From positions 531,228 through 595,227 of the forward strand of contig JAQGDQ010000117.1 of the NCBI GenBank assembly GCA_030141605.1: 64,000 bases of DNA, in the 5' to 3' direction. Numbering within the stretch: position 1 is the stretch's first letter; every line of letters begins with the position of its first letter. Source of the DNA: Tubiluchus corallicola (taxonomy: Eukaryota; Priapulida; Priapulimorpha; Priapulimorphida; Tubiluchidae). This document shows, piece by piece, positions 52,901-64,000 of the stretch. The notes below the pieces were generated by a model. It had not been told where the DNA came from. It saw only the letters and a program-made list of their open reading frames with translations, and made no database searches. The position numbers and the translations under genes were made by a program.

Positions 52901-55140
52901 TCAGAATCACATTCAGTAGTGAGCAATACAGAAATGCAATTCCAATTCATCCATTGCCTATTTGTAATAAAATAGCAGCACAATAAGAATTTAGTGTAGC
53001 TGATTTTTCTGTTGTTGCAGGATCCTAAACCACTGCCATATCTGTTACACGATGATCCGTATTCGTTTGACATTAATTTGGAAGTAACTGTAAAACGTAA
53101 GTTATGTTTTCAAGTGCAGTGACTTGTGGAGGAATACAGGGAAGCACTGTAATTCACACAGCCCTATTAATTTCAAGTCATAACAATGCTGAGACATAGC
53201 TGTGTTAATATCGCAAGTTTAATAATATAAAATTATGAAACATTTGTAATAAAATTTGAGTGAGTGTTACCTCTAAAAGTAAACATCTTGATCATGAAGT
53301 CATTGTAATTAAATACATTGCATACATGGATTGCATTACCTGCATGCTATTGATATCAAAACAAATTAAACTCATTTAGTAGTTCCAGAAAATGTACCAT
53401 GTATATGCACAATAGCTTTGTTGAATATGTAGTCATTCATGAGTAATTCTGTCAGTTTCTGTGATTTTAAATGCGAAGCCCATTATTTATTGGAATCCTG
53501 ATGCCTTAAAAACTTCAAATTATTAATTAACTATCAGTTATTTCTGTCTTATAGCAAAGGGGAGCAGTGAAGCAAGAACTATATGCAAATCTAATTTTAA
53601 GGTATGGTTGTGTTTTTAACATGATTGTAGTAGCTGTTAGAATTTTTAAGTCCAAGCTGTTAATTTCCCTCTGTAGAGTAATGGGTTAATTGTTTATTAT
53701 CTAGGTATGTTTCAGCATTTTAAATAATTAATTGTATTGTCTGCCACTGTTTGGCAATCTGGAGCTAAAAGTGTCATCTGATATAGTAGAATCAAAAGCA
53801 CATATGTTGCAGAAAAATTAATTTGCCACTTCTAGATGGAATCGCACAGTAGTAATGCTTTGGGAAAATGAACATTACTAAGTATAGCTGTTTGTAACCC
53901 ATTATTTATAATTCAGCCAGCTTTGTTCATAGAAATGTCTGCAGTTGATTCCCTAAAGTTGTTGATGCGTGTGTCACCATAAGGTTAGTTACTCGTTGCT
54001 TGTGTCGTACATGTGGAATTGAGAGACCACTGGTCAAGCCAATTGCTAGCGATGGCGTATAGCAGCACCTGCTTTAAATTTTCGACTTGGCTGTGTTATT
54101 TGTTTTGCATCGAGTTGTGAACATGTGAACATCGAGTTGAACCATCATGGTTAAACAGTTCGGCATATTTTGCTTGTAGACTTATTGCTATTGTTGCTGA
54201 ATTAGGTGACGTTTTTCATCCAAAACCCCTTTCATTTGACATTGCCATGATCGACAAAACTATCAACCTTGTAACAGCATCAGCTTATAATGCATCCTTT
54301 TGTCAGCAGATGTCACCACTTTATGCATAATAGTCACAATACTAGCACTATTTTCAAATATGGTGTTGCAGTCGACTAAAACTACTTTTGAACTAATAGA
54401 AACCATTGCATATTTAAATTTTAATATTTTGGCTGAATAGCTAGAACTGAGCTTCTACAAGAGAAACAACTTTAGTAAAAGTTTTAATTTAATTTTTGCT
54501 TATTTATAGCATATGTACTGGTCTATGAAGCAGCAGTTGGCTCACCACACAATAACTGGCTGCAATACAAACCCTGGTGATCTGATGGCTTCTGGAACAA
54601 TCAGCGGACCAACTGAGGATTCTTACGGTTCAATGCTTGAACTGTCATGGAAGGGCACAAAGGAGATTGATGTGGGTGGAGGACAAATGCGCAAATTTCT
54701 ACAAGATGGAGATGAAGTGATCATTACAGGTACGAATAGTTTGGAAGTGTATCATTTTGCACCGTAACAGAACCAACTTTTAAGTTTCAATTTCATTGTG
54801 TGAAAATACGTATAACTGTGCAAGCAAATGCTAGAATTTCAGTCCTGGTATATAAAAAATGCTGCCGCAGTTTTGCGGAACTAATAATATTTTAACATCA
54901 GATCACAAGATTTAGTTAGAATTATATACGATCATTGCAGCTTCTAACTGCATGTCCTGTATCCTTTTCCTTGATGTGAATTAATTTTTATTGCAGCATT
55001 TAAACAATGCAAACTATTCTTATGACTATAATGCTATGACATTTTTTTGTTTTTTGTCAGGTTTTTGCCAAGGAAACGGCTTTAAAATTGGCTTTGGTGA
55101 ATGCTCTGGAAAAATACTTCAAGCAATTGCTCTTCAGTAA
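46911..55140 (+). CDS. FAH: Fumarylacetoacetase (12 coding exons)
   Basis: Hydrolyses 4-fumarylacetoacetate to fumarate and acetoacetate in the cytosol, the last step of tyrosine degradation. Coding exons: 46911-46991, 47782-47883, 48021-48142, 48861-48910, 51026-51116, 51672-51769, 52034-52186, 52641-52771, 53021-53096, 53555-53601, 54510-54729, 55061-55140. They total 1251 nt and 416 aa (human 419). Catalytic and metal residues are all present, offset by -3 from human numbering: D123, H130, E196, E198, D230, R234, Q237, K250 and E361. The N-terminus [20 protein letters not shown] is typical of the N-terminal barrel, and SGTISGP near residue 345 is in the C-terminal fold. The exon 1 donor appears to be GC rather than GT. 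If a GT 18 nt downstream is used instead, the protein gains six residues. The exon 3 donor (TG|GTATAG) is also weak. Confidence 0.97.
47192..47600 (-). pseudogene. 3' fragment of a LINE ORF2
   Basis: In FAH intron 1, minus strand. It reads [17 protein letters not shown], then, after a frame change, [18 protein letters not shown] and [18 protein letters not shown] followed by KFKNKLDRY. This is the widely seen extreme C-terminus of non-LTR ORF2 proteins (RTE/CR1-like). It is 5'-truncated and frameshifted. Confidence 0.75.
48911..51025. other. FAH intron 4
   Basis: 2.1 kb. An AAT-type microsatellite lies at about 49080-49140 and a probable hAT MITE at 49339-49781. The rest is AT-rich. Confidence 0.7.
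49339..49781. mobile_element. Probable hAT-like MITE
   Basis: Begins TAGGGATGTACACAA and ends near TCGCCCCCA, with ATTCGAATA-like motifs inside both ends. The flanks GTGCTGAC and GTGTTGAC are 7/8 identical, consistent with an 8-bp hAT target duplication. No coding capacity was seen. Confidence 0.45.
53602..54509. other. FAH intron 10 and the other FAH introns
   Basis: Intron 10 and the shorter FAH introns (47884-48020, 48143-48860, 51117-51671, 51770-52033, 52187-52640, 52772-53020, 53097-53554, 54730-55060) are AT-rich, and I see nothing in them beyond splice signals. Confidence 0.7.
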
Positions 55141-55463
55141 TATCCTTCAAAGCAAGCTTTGCTGGTTATTAACAGATCTTATTAACGAAAATAGTCATGC
55201 ATGTTTTTAGATGTTATCTACTATCAACATTAATGTGTTTGCAACTGTTAATAGTAGTCTATTATAGCATAGTACCATAGTATTATAGTATAGTATATAG
55301 TTGTGGAATACATGTATTCTTCATCTCACGAAATTTTAACTAGTCATGTACTTGTTATTACATAATGATCAATTTTATATTTGAAGCTATTTAGTAACTT
55401 AACAACTTTTTGACTATTTTTATATACTTATACACTGAGAAAATTGCTCATGTTTTTGTGCCA

Positions 55464-55469
55464 AATAAA
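55464..55469 (+). terminator. FAH polyadenylation signal
   Basis: An AATAAA hexamer lies 324 bp past the FAH stop, in an AT-rich 3' untranslated stretch. It is the first clear AATAAA after the stop on this strand. Confidence 0.55.
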
Positions 55470-56639
55470 TGTGTACTCGTAATTATTGACTTTTTAAGGT
55501 TTTTACAACAGATTCAAATTATGGCAAACTTAGTGTGCAATATTATTGATACTCTGTCCTATTTGTACTTTAATATATGACTCTGCTATAATTACAAATT
55601 TTACAATCAAGCTTGGTTTATTCTTTGTTTACTAAATATTGGAAGTTATAGTTTAACGAAATACACAATTTAAACATACTGTCAATGTCTGTTACTATAT
55701 TAATGTTTTATTTGCAAGTTTTGCATGGATAAAAGATCACACTTAATCATTACTGAGAAACATTACAAAACAAGTGTTATGCTTTCTAGTTATTTACAAG
55801 CACAAATTTTATTTTAAGCATATTAGTATAATTAAGCCATCTATCAGCTTGGACGGACTCCATACTAATGAATTTTTTTTTGAAATGTTAAAATAATTGG
55901 CTGGTGGAAGCAATTCTTTCAGTAACCTACTTTCTAGGCAACACTTAGAAATTTTACATAAAAACACAGTATTTGTTACTGCAGTCAATGCAAACAATAA
56001 TGATTAGTCAGTTGTTTGCCAATTATAATTGTTATTTACTAAATGCTTAAAATTAAATTTACATTTTGTAATCAATGCTCAAGTAAGAAGTATTCAGTTT
56101 ACAATTAAAAATATATAAAAAAGTTAGCAAAAGTTTGCAAGTTATAATCTGTTTTCCTTTAAGTATTATTCACATGTAACAAAATAGTGGTTTATTATAG
56201 TTCTAGAGAATATATATTACAATATAATGAGAACATAACTTAAGTTTTTAAAATACAACTATTATACAAGTTGCAGAGGAGAAGGGTAACTTGGTATATT
56301 GTCGCCTAAGCCTAAAAATGTAATATTTAAGGTTTACCATATGCAACAAAGATAGATAAAAAAACTCCAATTCAATTGAAAGACAAACTTGCTTTCGAGA
56401 CACTTATTTGATTGCAGACGGTGACCGCAATGCTGCAACTTTAACTTTAGTAAATTTGGTGACATGAAGATGGAAAAAAATCAGACTTGGCTATAAAAAC
56501 TTTCAAATACCAAGTGCAGTGCTAGATTATACAAGTTCTATCCTAAGACTAGAATCCATTAGTACATTGTATTAACAGACAATCGTCAATGGTAGTGATT
56601 GTCATCTGTGCACACTACACGGATATGTACATTGTAAAG

Positions 56640-57170
56640 GAAAGACAAGCCTTCTGTGAAGTTAGACTTATTTCAAAGTTAGCAAAAAAAATAGGATTCA
56701 GTAATAAAAATGTAATAAGTGCCTCGTGTAACTAGCAGAATAATTAAAGTCGCAATCATTTCACGCTTGGGCATTCCCATTTGGAGTACCCATTCTTCTA
56801 CTGATGATATCGCCCATCGGCTGAACAAAAGTAGCGCACTGTAAATATCCGTCAAAAGTATAATAAACTTCTCCAAAAATTAGATGGTTAATTTTGTGAT
56901 ATTTTGCATGAACGTTTGGTAAGCTGCAGAAATTTGAACCAGTTCAAGCAAAGCGCACTTATGGAAAGCCACAATGCACTTAAGAAAAGTCACGAAGACA
57001 CCTCTTATGTTATAATTTTCAAGTGAATAGCAGCAAACACTGCACCTGAAAATTTCTATACAGCAGTAGTATAAGTTAACTTGAAACTTTATTTTTGCAA
57101 TTTTATTTGTCATATCTTTCTAAGTTTGAGTGATAACAGTAAAGTAGCCCAACATGCTAAGTGACTTGTC
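56640..57170. repeat. Dispersed repeat, copy A
   Basis: Aligns in the same orientation with 62550-63075. Shared stretches include CGCTTATGGAAAGCCAC (one mismatch), TTTTCAAGTGAATRGCRG and GTGATAACAGTAAA. Overall it is diverged, with many indels. It forms the RhoGAP 3' untranslated region and contains its poly(A) signals. Confidence 0.8.
57088..57107 (-). terminator. RhoGAP gene polyadenylation signals
   Basis: Two AATAAA hexamers on the minus strand, at 57088-57093 and 57102-57107, lie 166-185 nt past the stop codon at 57273. Both fall inside a repeat that has a second copy in an intron of the same gene. Confidence 0.55.
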
Positions 57171-57272
57171 CTTTCTTTTAAGCAAAATGTCAATATTTAT
57201 ATTGAACAGTATTGTACTTCAAAAACTGTTCACAGTAAAAGCTAAAAATACTCGCAGAAAGTCATGTTCTTT

Positions 57273-60200
57273 TTACAAACTAGTATTAAAATAAACTAAT
57301 GGGTTTCTACATTCCCGTTCTGGTTGACTGGATTTGTCGTTAAGGTCTTGCTTGAGATCACGTTTTTGTTCATTACTGACTATACGTTTTGGCTGCTTCC
57401 TGACGGCTTCTCGCACCGACTCATATGGGTCTATAGGTATTCCCTGAAAATCAAAGTTCTACTTTAGCATCATAAGCAATACAAATAACAGAAACGAACC
57501 GTCAATACAGTTTCTCACTTTTCAATTTGAATGAAAATACTTTGGTCAAGTGCAATGTAACCCTTTGGATACTGTCAAAAATCTGTTTTGTAACAATATA
57601 ATTATCGTGGACATGATATGCACATTATGATGCTACAGTTGCTACAGAGCAACTAAAGTCCTCCATTGTCAGTAAAAACTTGCTGATCAGTCTTAATCGC
57701 TGATTAGCAAATGTAGGACTAAACATGCAGAACATGGATGATTAAACAGTATGATTAATAATGAATCCTTGAAGTTCATATACACTGCACTTAATGCAAA
57801 AAGTCATGAATTGATTTGCACGTGAGTGCTGATATTCGCATATGTTGTATTGATTTTACTAAAAAGTGGTTTTTTCACTTATAATATAATTTTCACTTGC
57901 AGAAATACTTTGACCATGCAGCTATCACTAATTAAGAAAATGTCAGTAAAAACAGAAATAAGTTGAAATAGTAAAAATTCAAAATTCTAGCCAAATCCAT
58001 TTAAACAAGGTGTCTAACTCAGAATAAAAACAGCAGAAGAATTTACTTCTCTATACAATACGCCACCATGGTAGAAGTCTCCATTTTCCAGTACCACAGG
58101 TTTCTCGGAGCACCGGCTTCTGGGTCTCTCCTCTACCTGTAACTCTATGCTCCTGGGTTTCAGCACCCTGTGACACATGCAATGATCAGGACATCGTTGA
58201 CTGCAATACGAGAAAAGTAATCATAAAAAATGCTTGCCAAATATTTTGTTCAAAATTACTTTCTTGATTTACAGTAAGTTTACTGCAACATTACTGTTTT
58301 TGCACAGTTCTCTATGACAAAAAATTTCACTTCCAACATCATAGAAACACAATGCAGTTTAATGCAAGTTTCAACTACAATAGTAATAAGTTAAGGTGTG
58401 ATACCTGCTTAGTGATAGCAAAAAACTTCGCATCATGCAAATTTTAGCATTATATATAGCATTTTACAATGACCTACATTAATACACACATGTCTATGCA
58501 AATACAGACATATTGTTTTGCCAAAAATCTGGGAATTAGGTAAGGTTTCATTACAAAGTGAGATGTTACAATGAAGTTTAGCTGTACAACTATAAAAATG
58601 ACACAGTTCAAGGTTCAGTGAGAAATATTAGAGGTGAAAATGTTTTTTGCTTGTTGAATTGCTTTTACCTGATGAAGCCTTGATGATGTGCTTTGCTTCG
58701 TGTGACCATGCCTTCTGTCACATTTGTCATTCTCAAATTTCGTCTAACATCATTTAATTCCTTTACATCAATAGGTGGACTTTTTGGCTGAAAATTATTA
58801 CACTGTATTACACAATTTTAAAAGAATTATAATTATAAATGGAAAAGCTGATATTCAAAGAATATACTGCCTTATTGTGCACTGAGCTTGCATTAACATC
58901 AACACTGTATAAAACTTGAAAATTTAAACTCTTGCCATGACCATTAGAAGCAGCCATTTTGATGGTATGTTTGAAAGAATAATCAGGGCATTCCTAGTGA
59001 TCTCTTCACTAACTAAGCAAAAATATAAATTACTTTATCTTGTCAATAAGATGGCGAGTTGGTGACATTTGGCCTGTTAGCGCAAACGTTTTAAATTACT
59101 TTGCTTACATTTTAAATTATTTTTAGTACTTAGCATAAAGGACCTACAGGCAACAGCAAATAATTAACACTAATAAAAATGGGTCAAATACCCTGTTCAT
59201 TTCTGCTAAGTAGAATTAGTTATAATTAACAAAGAGCCAAAAAAAACTTGTATAATTTTTCCTTTAACAAGTTTATCAAGACATTCAGCCAAAGGCAAGG
59301 GGACATTATGAGAAACTGAGAACTCTGATTTAAAATGGTGAAATGTAAAATGAACTTGCACTAAAATAAGTAAACTTAATTACAAAGTTTATTAATCAAC
59401 AAGTTTTTTATGCCAAAGCTATAATAACTATGCTTAATACATAATAAAACGAACCTCGGAGGACAACTTCACCACAGTGCACTTGCCAGTGTTCCGCAAA
59501 GGCTGATCTGATTTCGTATTGGCAACGTTTGGCAGATTCGAATTCACATCAAAACACCTTGCAGTTTCCATACCAGAAACCTGTGTTTTTGATCTACAGT
59601 CTTCTTTCTATAGTTATTGTAAAAATAATACTATTGCTAGTCTAAGAATTTAAAAGTGTATTAACGAAACTGGTTAAATAAGTGTAGTGATCAAACAGAA
59701 AACCCTTTGGCGTGTTTTTAAATGTGTCAACCTTTGTCACATGTCTGATATCAATTGGAAGATTGCTCACAGAAGGAGAAACTGACTTTAAAGTATTGTC
59801 CAGTAGTTTCTATACATACTAAAGTGAAATAACACACTATACTTCAATAATCGCCCTGTTATTTTTTCATCAGTAAGTAAAAATTACTTTATGCCTGTAT
59901 TATCTTCAACGAGAAGCTTCAGCTTTTAGTATATCATTACTTTAGATAAGTGTCATGATTGCAAAAGAATTATGGAACATTGAGTATCAGAGATTCGTCA
60001 GCTTTGAAAGAAGTACAATAAGCTGTAAAACAAAAATGTCATTTAAAACATTTTACCTTCTCAAACAAATTTTCCACGTCGCTTCCATAATTGGATTTTC
60101 CTCTCTTATGACTAAACAGCCGTTTCTAAATTAACAAAATGATTGACGTATTACATAAAACAATTAAGACTAAACATCGTGTGTTGTAATGATCACAACC

Positions 60201-63200
60201 ATTTCAAAACATAAACCAAACAACAAAAATGCTTAGAGCATAATAAGAACTTTTGAAGGCCCAGAATACAGCAATTGAAAGATAATTTTGCATTACGTTT
60301 CATGATGACCATCCCAGTAACAAATCACAAATCAGCAAATTTTAAGAACATTTGCTGGCAAAGGGTTCTGGACCCTAATCACCGCTAAATAAAAATGTAA
60401 CAAGTACCAACTTTGTCAGAAACAGCCACATGATTTAGAGGAAATGCAAAGCAATAATTGCAAGAAACATTTAAATGCTAATAAAAATAATGAATAATAA
60501 TTTACACGGAACCTTCATATAACAAAAAAATCTTGAGAAAAATAAATTATTACCACAAAAGCCTCGCCAACTGACTTGCTCCGCACATGCTTCTTGGACG
60601 GGTGTTCAGGTGTTCCATAACCATTTTGCTTATTGAACTGAAAAACGGCACATAATAAAATAAAAATAAACAGTCTTGCTTTCATATTTGCAGCAGCAAA
60701 AAGAATGAAAAATATGTTGGCATCACGTGAAGTGAAAGTCAAACAAGAATCATAACTTATAAACTCTGTAATATAAATAATATTAACATCGTACAATTTA
60801 TGTTCAGAATCGTTAGAATTGAATACAAATATTAAGCTACCAGACAATACCTGAACGAAAATTACTGCTAAAAAATAGGAAGTGCTTCAGTAAAATTAGG
60901 TTTGAGCTACAGTAATTTATCAAACCCAGATCAATAACCGCTAATTCTGAGGTAACTTTTGTGTTATTTTTCAACATTTGATAGTAAATGATAGAACATG
61001 TTATTTATTACGCTGTATGTTAAAAAGATTCCCAATGTTATTAAATTTGATAAACTAACATATAAACTTTAACACGAATTGCAAACATCATTTTTTCTTC
61101 TTTTTCTACGTAAATGAAAATAATGGCAAACGGGTGTAAGCAGTAGTTATAGCTAGGGGTCTACTATGAAAGCATCTGCTATCTACTCTTCAGATCAAAA
61201 TTCACAAACTCGTATTAGTAATACTGCATTTATCACTACACTCATCCAAAATTATTATTCTAGTTCAACGCACCTGCTTAATGAGTTTGCGTTTTTTAGA
61301 AGAATTTGGCATGCTTTGAACATGTGCATACAGCTGAGCAAGATGAAATTCTGTATCTTTACAAACATCATCCTGTAAACTTTGTTGATGATCGGCAAAG
61401 CTAACAACTGTCTTAACCGGCTCCGTCACTGCCAATGCTCTTTTCTGATGCTTCTACATGCAATAAAAAATAAATAAAAAGTCGTATAAAATGAGCCGGT
61501 AAATTAAGCAACAAACCTATAAAAAGAGAGTATGGTAACCCGTACCCATGTTGTCACCATCATTATTCTCATCATCACTACAAATTTACAATATTGTAAA
61601 GAAAACACATTTTTTATCTTGAATGCAATTAACATCAAAAATTCCACAGAAATCAGAAAACTGATGTAGTTACATTACCGAATACTTAGATCCTGTTTGC
61701 CATTTTGTTTTAGCACTACTATACATCCTTTGCGTTTGCTTTTTGCTTTGCTCTTCATTCCAAAATGTTCTTATGTCTATCAGCAGCTCTTCTGGTATCT
61801 AACAATAAGCTTCTTCATAACATATGGTTATACAAGTTATGATAATACAAGGTATATAAAACTCTATATTCTTGCCATATGTTAAATTAAATGACATTTT
61901 AATTGCAGCAGACACATTTCAGTTGTTACTTTTATTCATACATTTATAAAGGTAAGTAGTGCTTGACTTGGATAGTTTAATGTTTATAAAGACTTAAAAT
62001 AATGTATAACTACTAAAATAAGTATAGTGTCCCTACTTCGCGGAAATTCACTTATCGCAGGTAGGCCTGGAACGGAACACCCGCGATAAGTGAGGGAACA
62101 CAGTATTCGATGATAGTAACAACAAGCTTTACAAAATCATTAACAAAAAAATAATTTAGGGCAATTTCCATGCCTATACAAATACTTAGACAAGTTCAGT
62201 TAAACAAACACTGGAACATAATACCTCACGGTTCAGCAAGTTCGCAAGCATTCTATGATTTCAAGAAAAAGGGGTGGAAGTTACCAATATGTTTGGTAGC
62301 ATTAATCACGCGTGGGCCCTAATATGAGTTAAACAAGATAGATATCACTACACAACCAACCAACCAACCAGGCGATCTATAAAAAAATCTGCACAAAATC
62401 TTTACAGGATAAACAGATTAAATTTAGTGTGTAAGTGTAATGACACTTTCAATTATAGTATAAAAGCATAAATGCAATCCAGAGTCACATTTGAAATTGC
62501 ACAGCAAACTAATTACCGATACTGCATTTTGAAGATAAGTTGTGCAATTGAAGGAAAGACCAAACCCTCTGGGATGTTAGGCTTATTTCAATGTTTGTGA
62601 AAAACATTAGAAGGAATAAAGGTGCAACAAGCCCCTCGTGCAATTAGTAAAAGCATGTTAAACACTTTGCATTTGGGCACTCGCACTTTAAACATCTGTT
62701 CTCCCACCAATTATGTCATTCATCGACTGAAAAAAGTAACACGTTGTAAATTTACGTCAAAAATGTTTTTTTATAAAAAATGAAATTTTATGATATTTTT
62801 GCAGGAATATAGATAAGCTACAGAAGTTTGAAACTGTTTAAGCAACATGCGCTTATGGAAAGCCACGAGGCACTTTATGAATTCCACCAGTTACATCATA
62901 GTTTTCAAGTGAATGGCGGTTACCACTTAGCTTAAAAATTTCTTTACAAGATAGTATAAATTAACTTTATACTTTACAGACAGTTTTTTTTTGCAAATTT
63001 CTTTGTTACATTTTCGCAAGTTTAAGTGATAACAGTAAAATAAACCCAACGTACTAAATGACTTGTATTTTCCTTTAATAACTTGTAATCATAACTAAAC
63101 ATGTATAAAATATGTCAAGACGATGGTAATAATGAAATATAGAAATCCATGATCACAACAGCTTACCTCAAACAATTTTGGAGCATTCTGAATCATAAAT

Positions 63201-63801
63201 GATACAGCTTTGGTCATATTTGCAGCACTTCTATGCAGTTCTGTAGCAGTCATCTTGTAAATAAAGGCAACATTAGTAAAATCAATTTTTAACTTTTAAA
63301 ATTGTCGTTTAAAAAGCGAGATAACCTATACAACATACAGAAAGCACAGTGATTATTTCATCCACTGTGCTATAGGTCCTAACCACAAAGGATGCAGAAT
63401 GAAAACCCAAGACCCATACTAACCTTAAAATGATAGACTTTACCTTTTTCCTTAAAGCTCTCTGATCCAACTATTAATGAATTTTGTAATTTTTACATTA
63501 CGAAAGAAGCAAAATTCCTGTCAAATGCAAATACTTTTAAGGCAGTAGTCAGGTAACTAGGGACTTGATAGTACAAAAATGATAGTACAAAGACAAAAAA
63601 ATTATGATAAGTAAGGCAATCCAAGCAAATGAAAAACAATGTAATAAGTTTTTGGTGAAAGCAACTAATCAGTACATAATTACCTTTCGAGGACACAAAA
63701 TGTGTGGAGCAAACATCGTTCCAAGGTTATCGGCATTCATTCTGTTATCAGACTGAGCTTCTGTTACACGGTGTAAGAGATTTAAAAGATCTTTTAGCAA
63801 T
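57273..63801 (-). CDS. ARHGAP19: Rho GTPase-activating protein 19-like, C-terminal part (11 exons, 5' end outside the window)
   Basis: RhoGAP proteins accelerate GTP hydrolysis by Rho-family GTPases; vertebrate ARHGAP19 acts on RhoA in dividing cells. Exons on the minus strand: 63801-63684, 63253-63167, 61798-61679, 61453-61274, 60637-60554, 60125-60057, 59809-59732, 59607-59455, 58787-58669, 58200-58047, 57443-57273, with all phases consistent and 443 codons before the stop. The first two exons hold the end of the GAP domain (NRMNADNLGTMFAPHIL, then VSFMIQNAPKLFEIPEEL). The arginine-finger half lies past the right edge. ARHGAP19 is favoured over ARHGAP11 because of the tail: ELYxHxQSMPxSxKKRKL-like, then FNKQ, then a basic HVRSKSVG block. 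The tail downstream of that block is longer than in the human protein as I recall it, and I recognise no domain in it. A Cys/His cluster (RCPDHCMCHR) lies in the 58047-58200 exon. Confidence 0.85.
58201..58668. other. RhoGAP gene introns left of 61273
   Basis: Introns 57444-58046, 58201-58668, 58788-59454, 59608-59731, 59810-60056, 60126-60553 and 60638-61273 are AT-rich with ordinary splice sites and no recognised elements. Confidence 0.7.
62027..62103. mobile_element. Tiny pogo/Tigger-like MITE
   Basis: About 77 bp flanked by TA on each side. The ends read GTGTCCCTACTTCGCGG and, on the other strand, CTGTGTTCCCTCACTTATCG, a terminus familiar from Tigger-type MITEs in many animals. It has no coding capacity. 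Confidence 0.6.
62550..63075. repeat. Dispersed repeat, copy B
   Basis: Second copy of the sequence at 56640-57170, in the same orientation, inside the intron between the exons at 63167 and 61798. The AATAAA hexamers of copy A are not preserved here. Confidence 0.8.
63492..63563. repeat. Left arm of perfect 72-bp inverted repeat
   Basis: Exact reverse complement of 63917-63988. Begins TTTACATTACGAAAGAAGC and ends GTCAGGTAACTAGGGA. The 353 bp between the arms contain one complete RhoGAP exon. Confidence 0.97.
63684..63801 (-). CDS. ARHGAP19: RhoGAP-domain exon lying inside the inverted repeat
   Basis: 118 nt, opening in a split codon and ending in phase 0, with a TTTTTTACAG acceptor and an AAAG|GTAATT donor. 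It encodes LLNLLHRVTEAQSDNRMNAD and onward, with the conserved asparagine and F-A-P-H segment of the GAP domain. Because its length is not a multiple of three, skipping it would shift the frame. Confidence 0.88.
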
Positions 63802-63916
63802 CTGTAAAAAAGTTAAATAAGGCATTTAGCTAAAATGTTTCAAAAAAGTAGCATCAAATTCCCTTATTTTTTGTCATTCATTAACCCTACTAATACTTCA
63901 TTCACCACCTTTTAAT

Positions 63917-63988
63917 TCCCTAGTTACCTGACTACTGCCTTAAAAGTATTTGCATTTGACAGGAATTTTGCTTCTTTCGTAATGTAAA
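63917..63988. repeat. Right arm of perfect 72-bp inverted repeat
   Basis: Exact reverse complement of 63492-63563, with no mismatch over 72 bp. It lies in the intron upstream (in gene sense) of the exon at 63684-63801, close to the window edge. Confidence 0.97.
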
Positions 63989-64000
63989 CATTTGCTACAA

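Larger units (their letters stand above)
55141..57272. other. Convergent intergenic region between FAH and the RhoGAP gene
   Basis: 2.1 kb holding the 3' untranslated regions of both genes. The right-hand part (about 56640-57170) is a diverged copy of sequence at 62550-63075. No further gene is recognised. Confidence 0.75.

Overview
This is a 64-kb, AT-rich piece of animal nuclear DNA. Its genes are split by long GT-AG introns, and between the exons lie tRNA-derived SINEs, decayed non-LTR retrotransposons, a Tigger/pogo-type DNA transposon, foldback and MITE-like elements, and many simple repeats. The proteins are ordinary metazoan orthologues about as long as the human ones. The repeat mix suggests an invertebrate, possibly a deuterostome, but the sequence alone does not settle the species.

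Three protein-coding genes could be assembled exon by exon. (1) MCCC2, the beta subunit of mitochondrial 3-methylcrotonyl-CoA carboxylase, is on the minus strand from 46589 down to 5073. It has 14 coding exons with consistent phases and encodes 579 aa. (2) FAH, fumarylacetoacetase, is on the plus strand from 46911 to 55140. It has 12 coding exons and encodes 416 aa. (3) A Rho GTPase-activating protein, best matched to ARHGAP19, is on the minus strand from the right edge down to 57273. Only its C-terminal 443 codons, in 11 exons, are present.

MCCC2 and FAH are head to head, with 321 bp between their start codons, so one short region probably drives both. MCCC2 acts in leucine breakdown and FAH catalyses the last step of tyrosine breakdown, so shared control would be sensible. 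FAH and the RhoGAP gene converge, with 2.1 kb between their stop codons.

Layout: 1-5072 lies beyond the MCCC2 stop and contains a CpG-rich, promoter-like block near 1040-1320 with no recognisable coding exon. 5073-46589 is MCCC2, whose large introns hold most of the mobile DNA. 46590-46910 is the shared promoter. 46911-55140 is FAH. 55141-57272 is the convergent intergenic stretch. 57273-64000 is the RhoGAP gene, which contains a perfect 72-bp inverted repeat around one exon of its GAP domain.

I found no strong candidate for a wholly new system. The observations most worth following are the divergent catabolic gene pair with its repeated decamer, a probable GC-AG intron in FAH, the inverted repeat flanking a RhoGAP exon, and a Tigger copy inserted cleanly into a 57-bp minisatellite.
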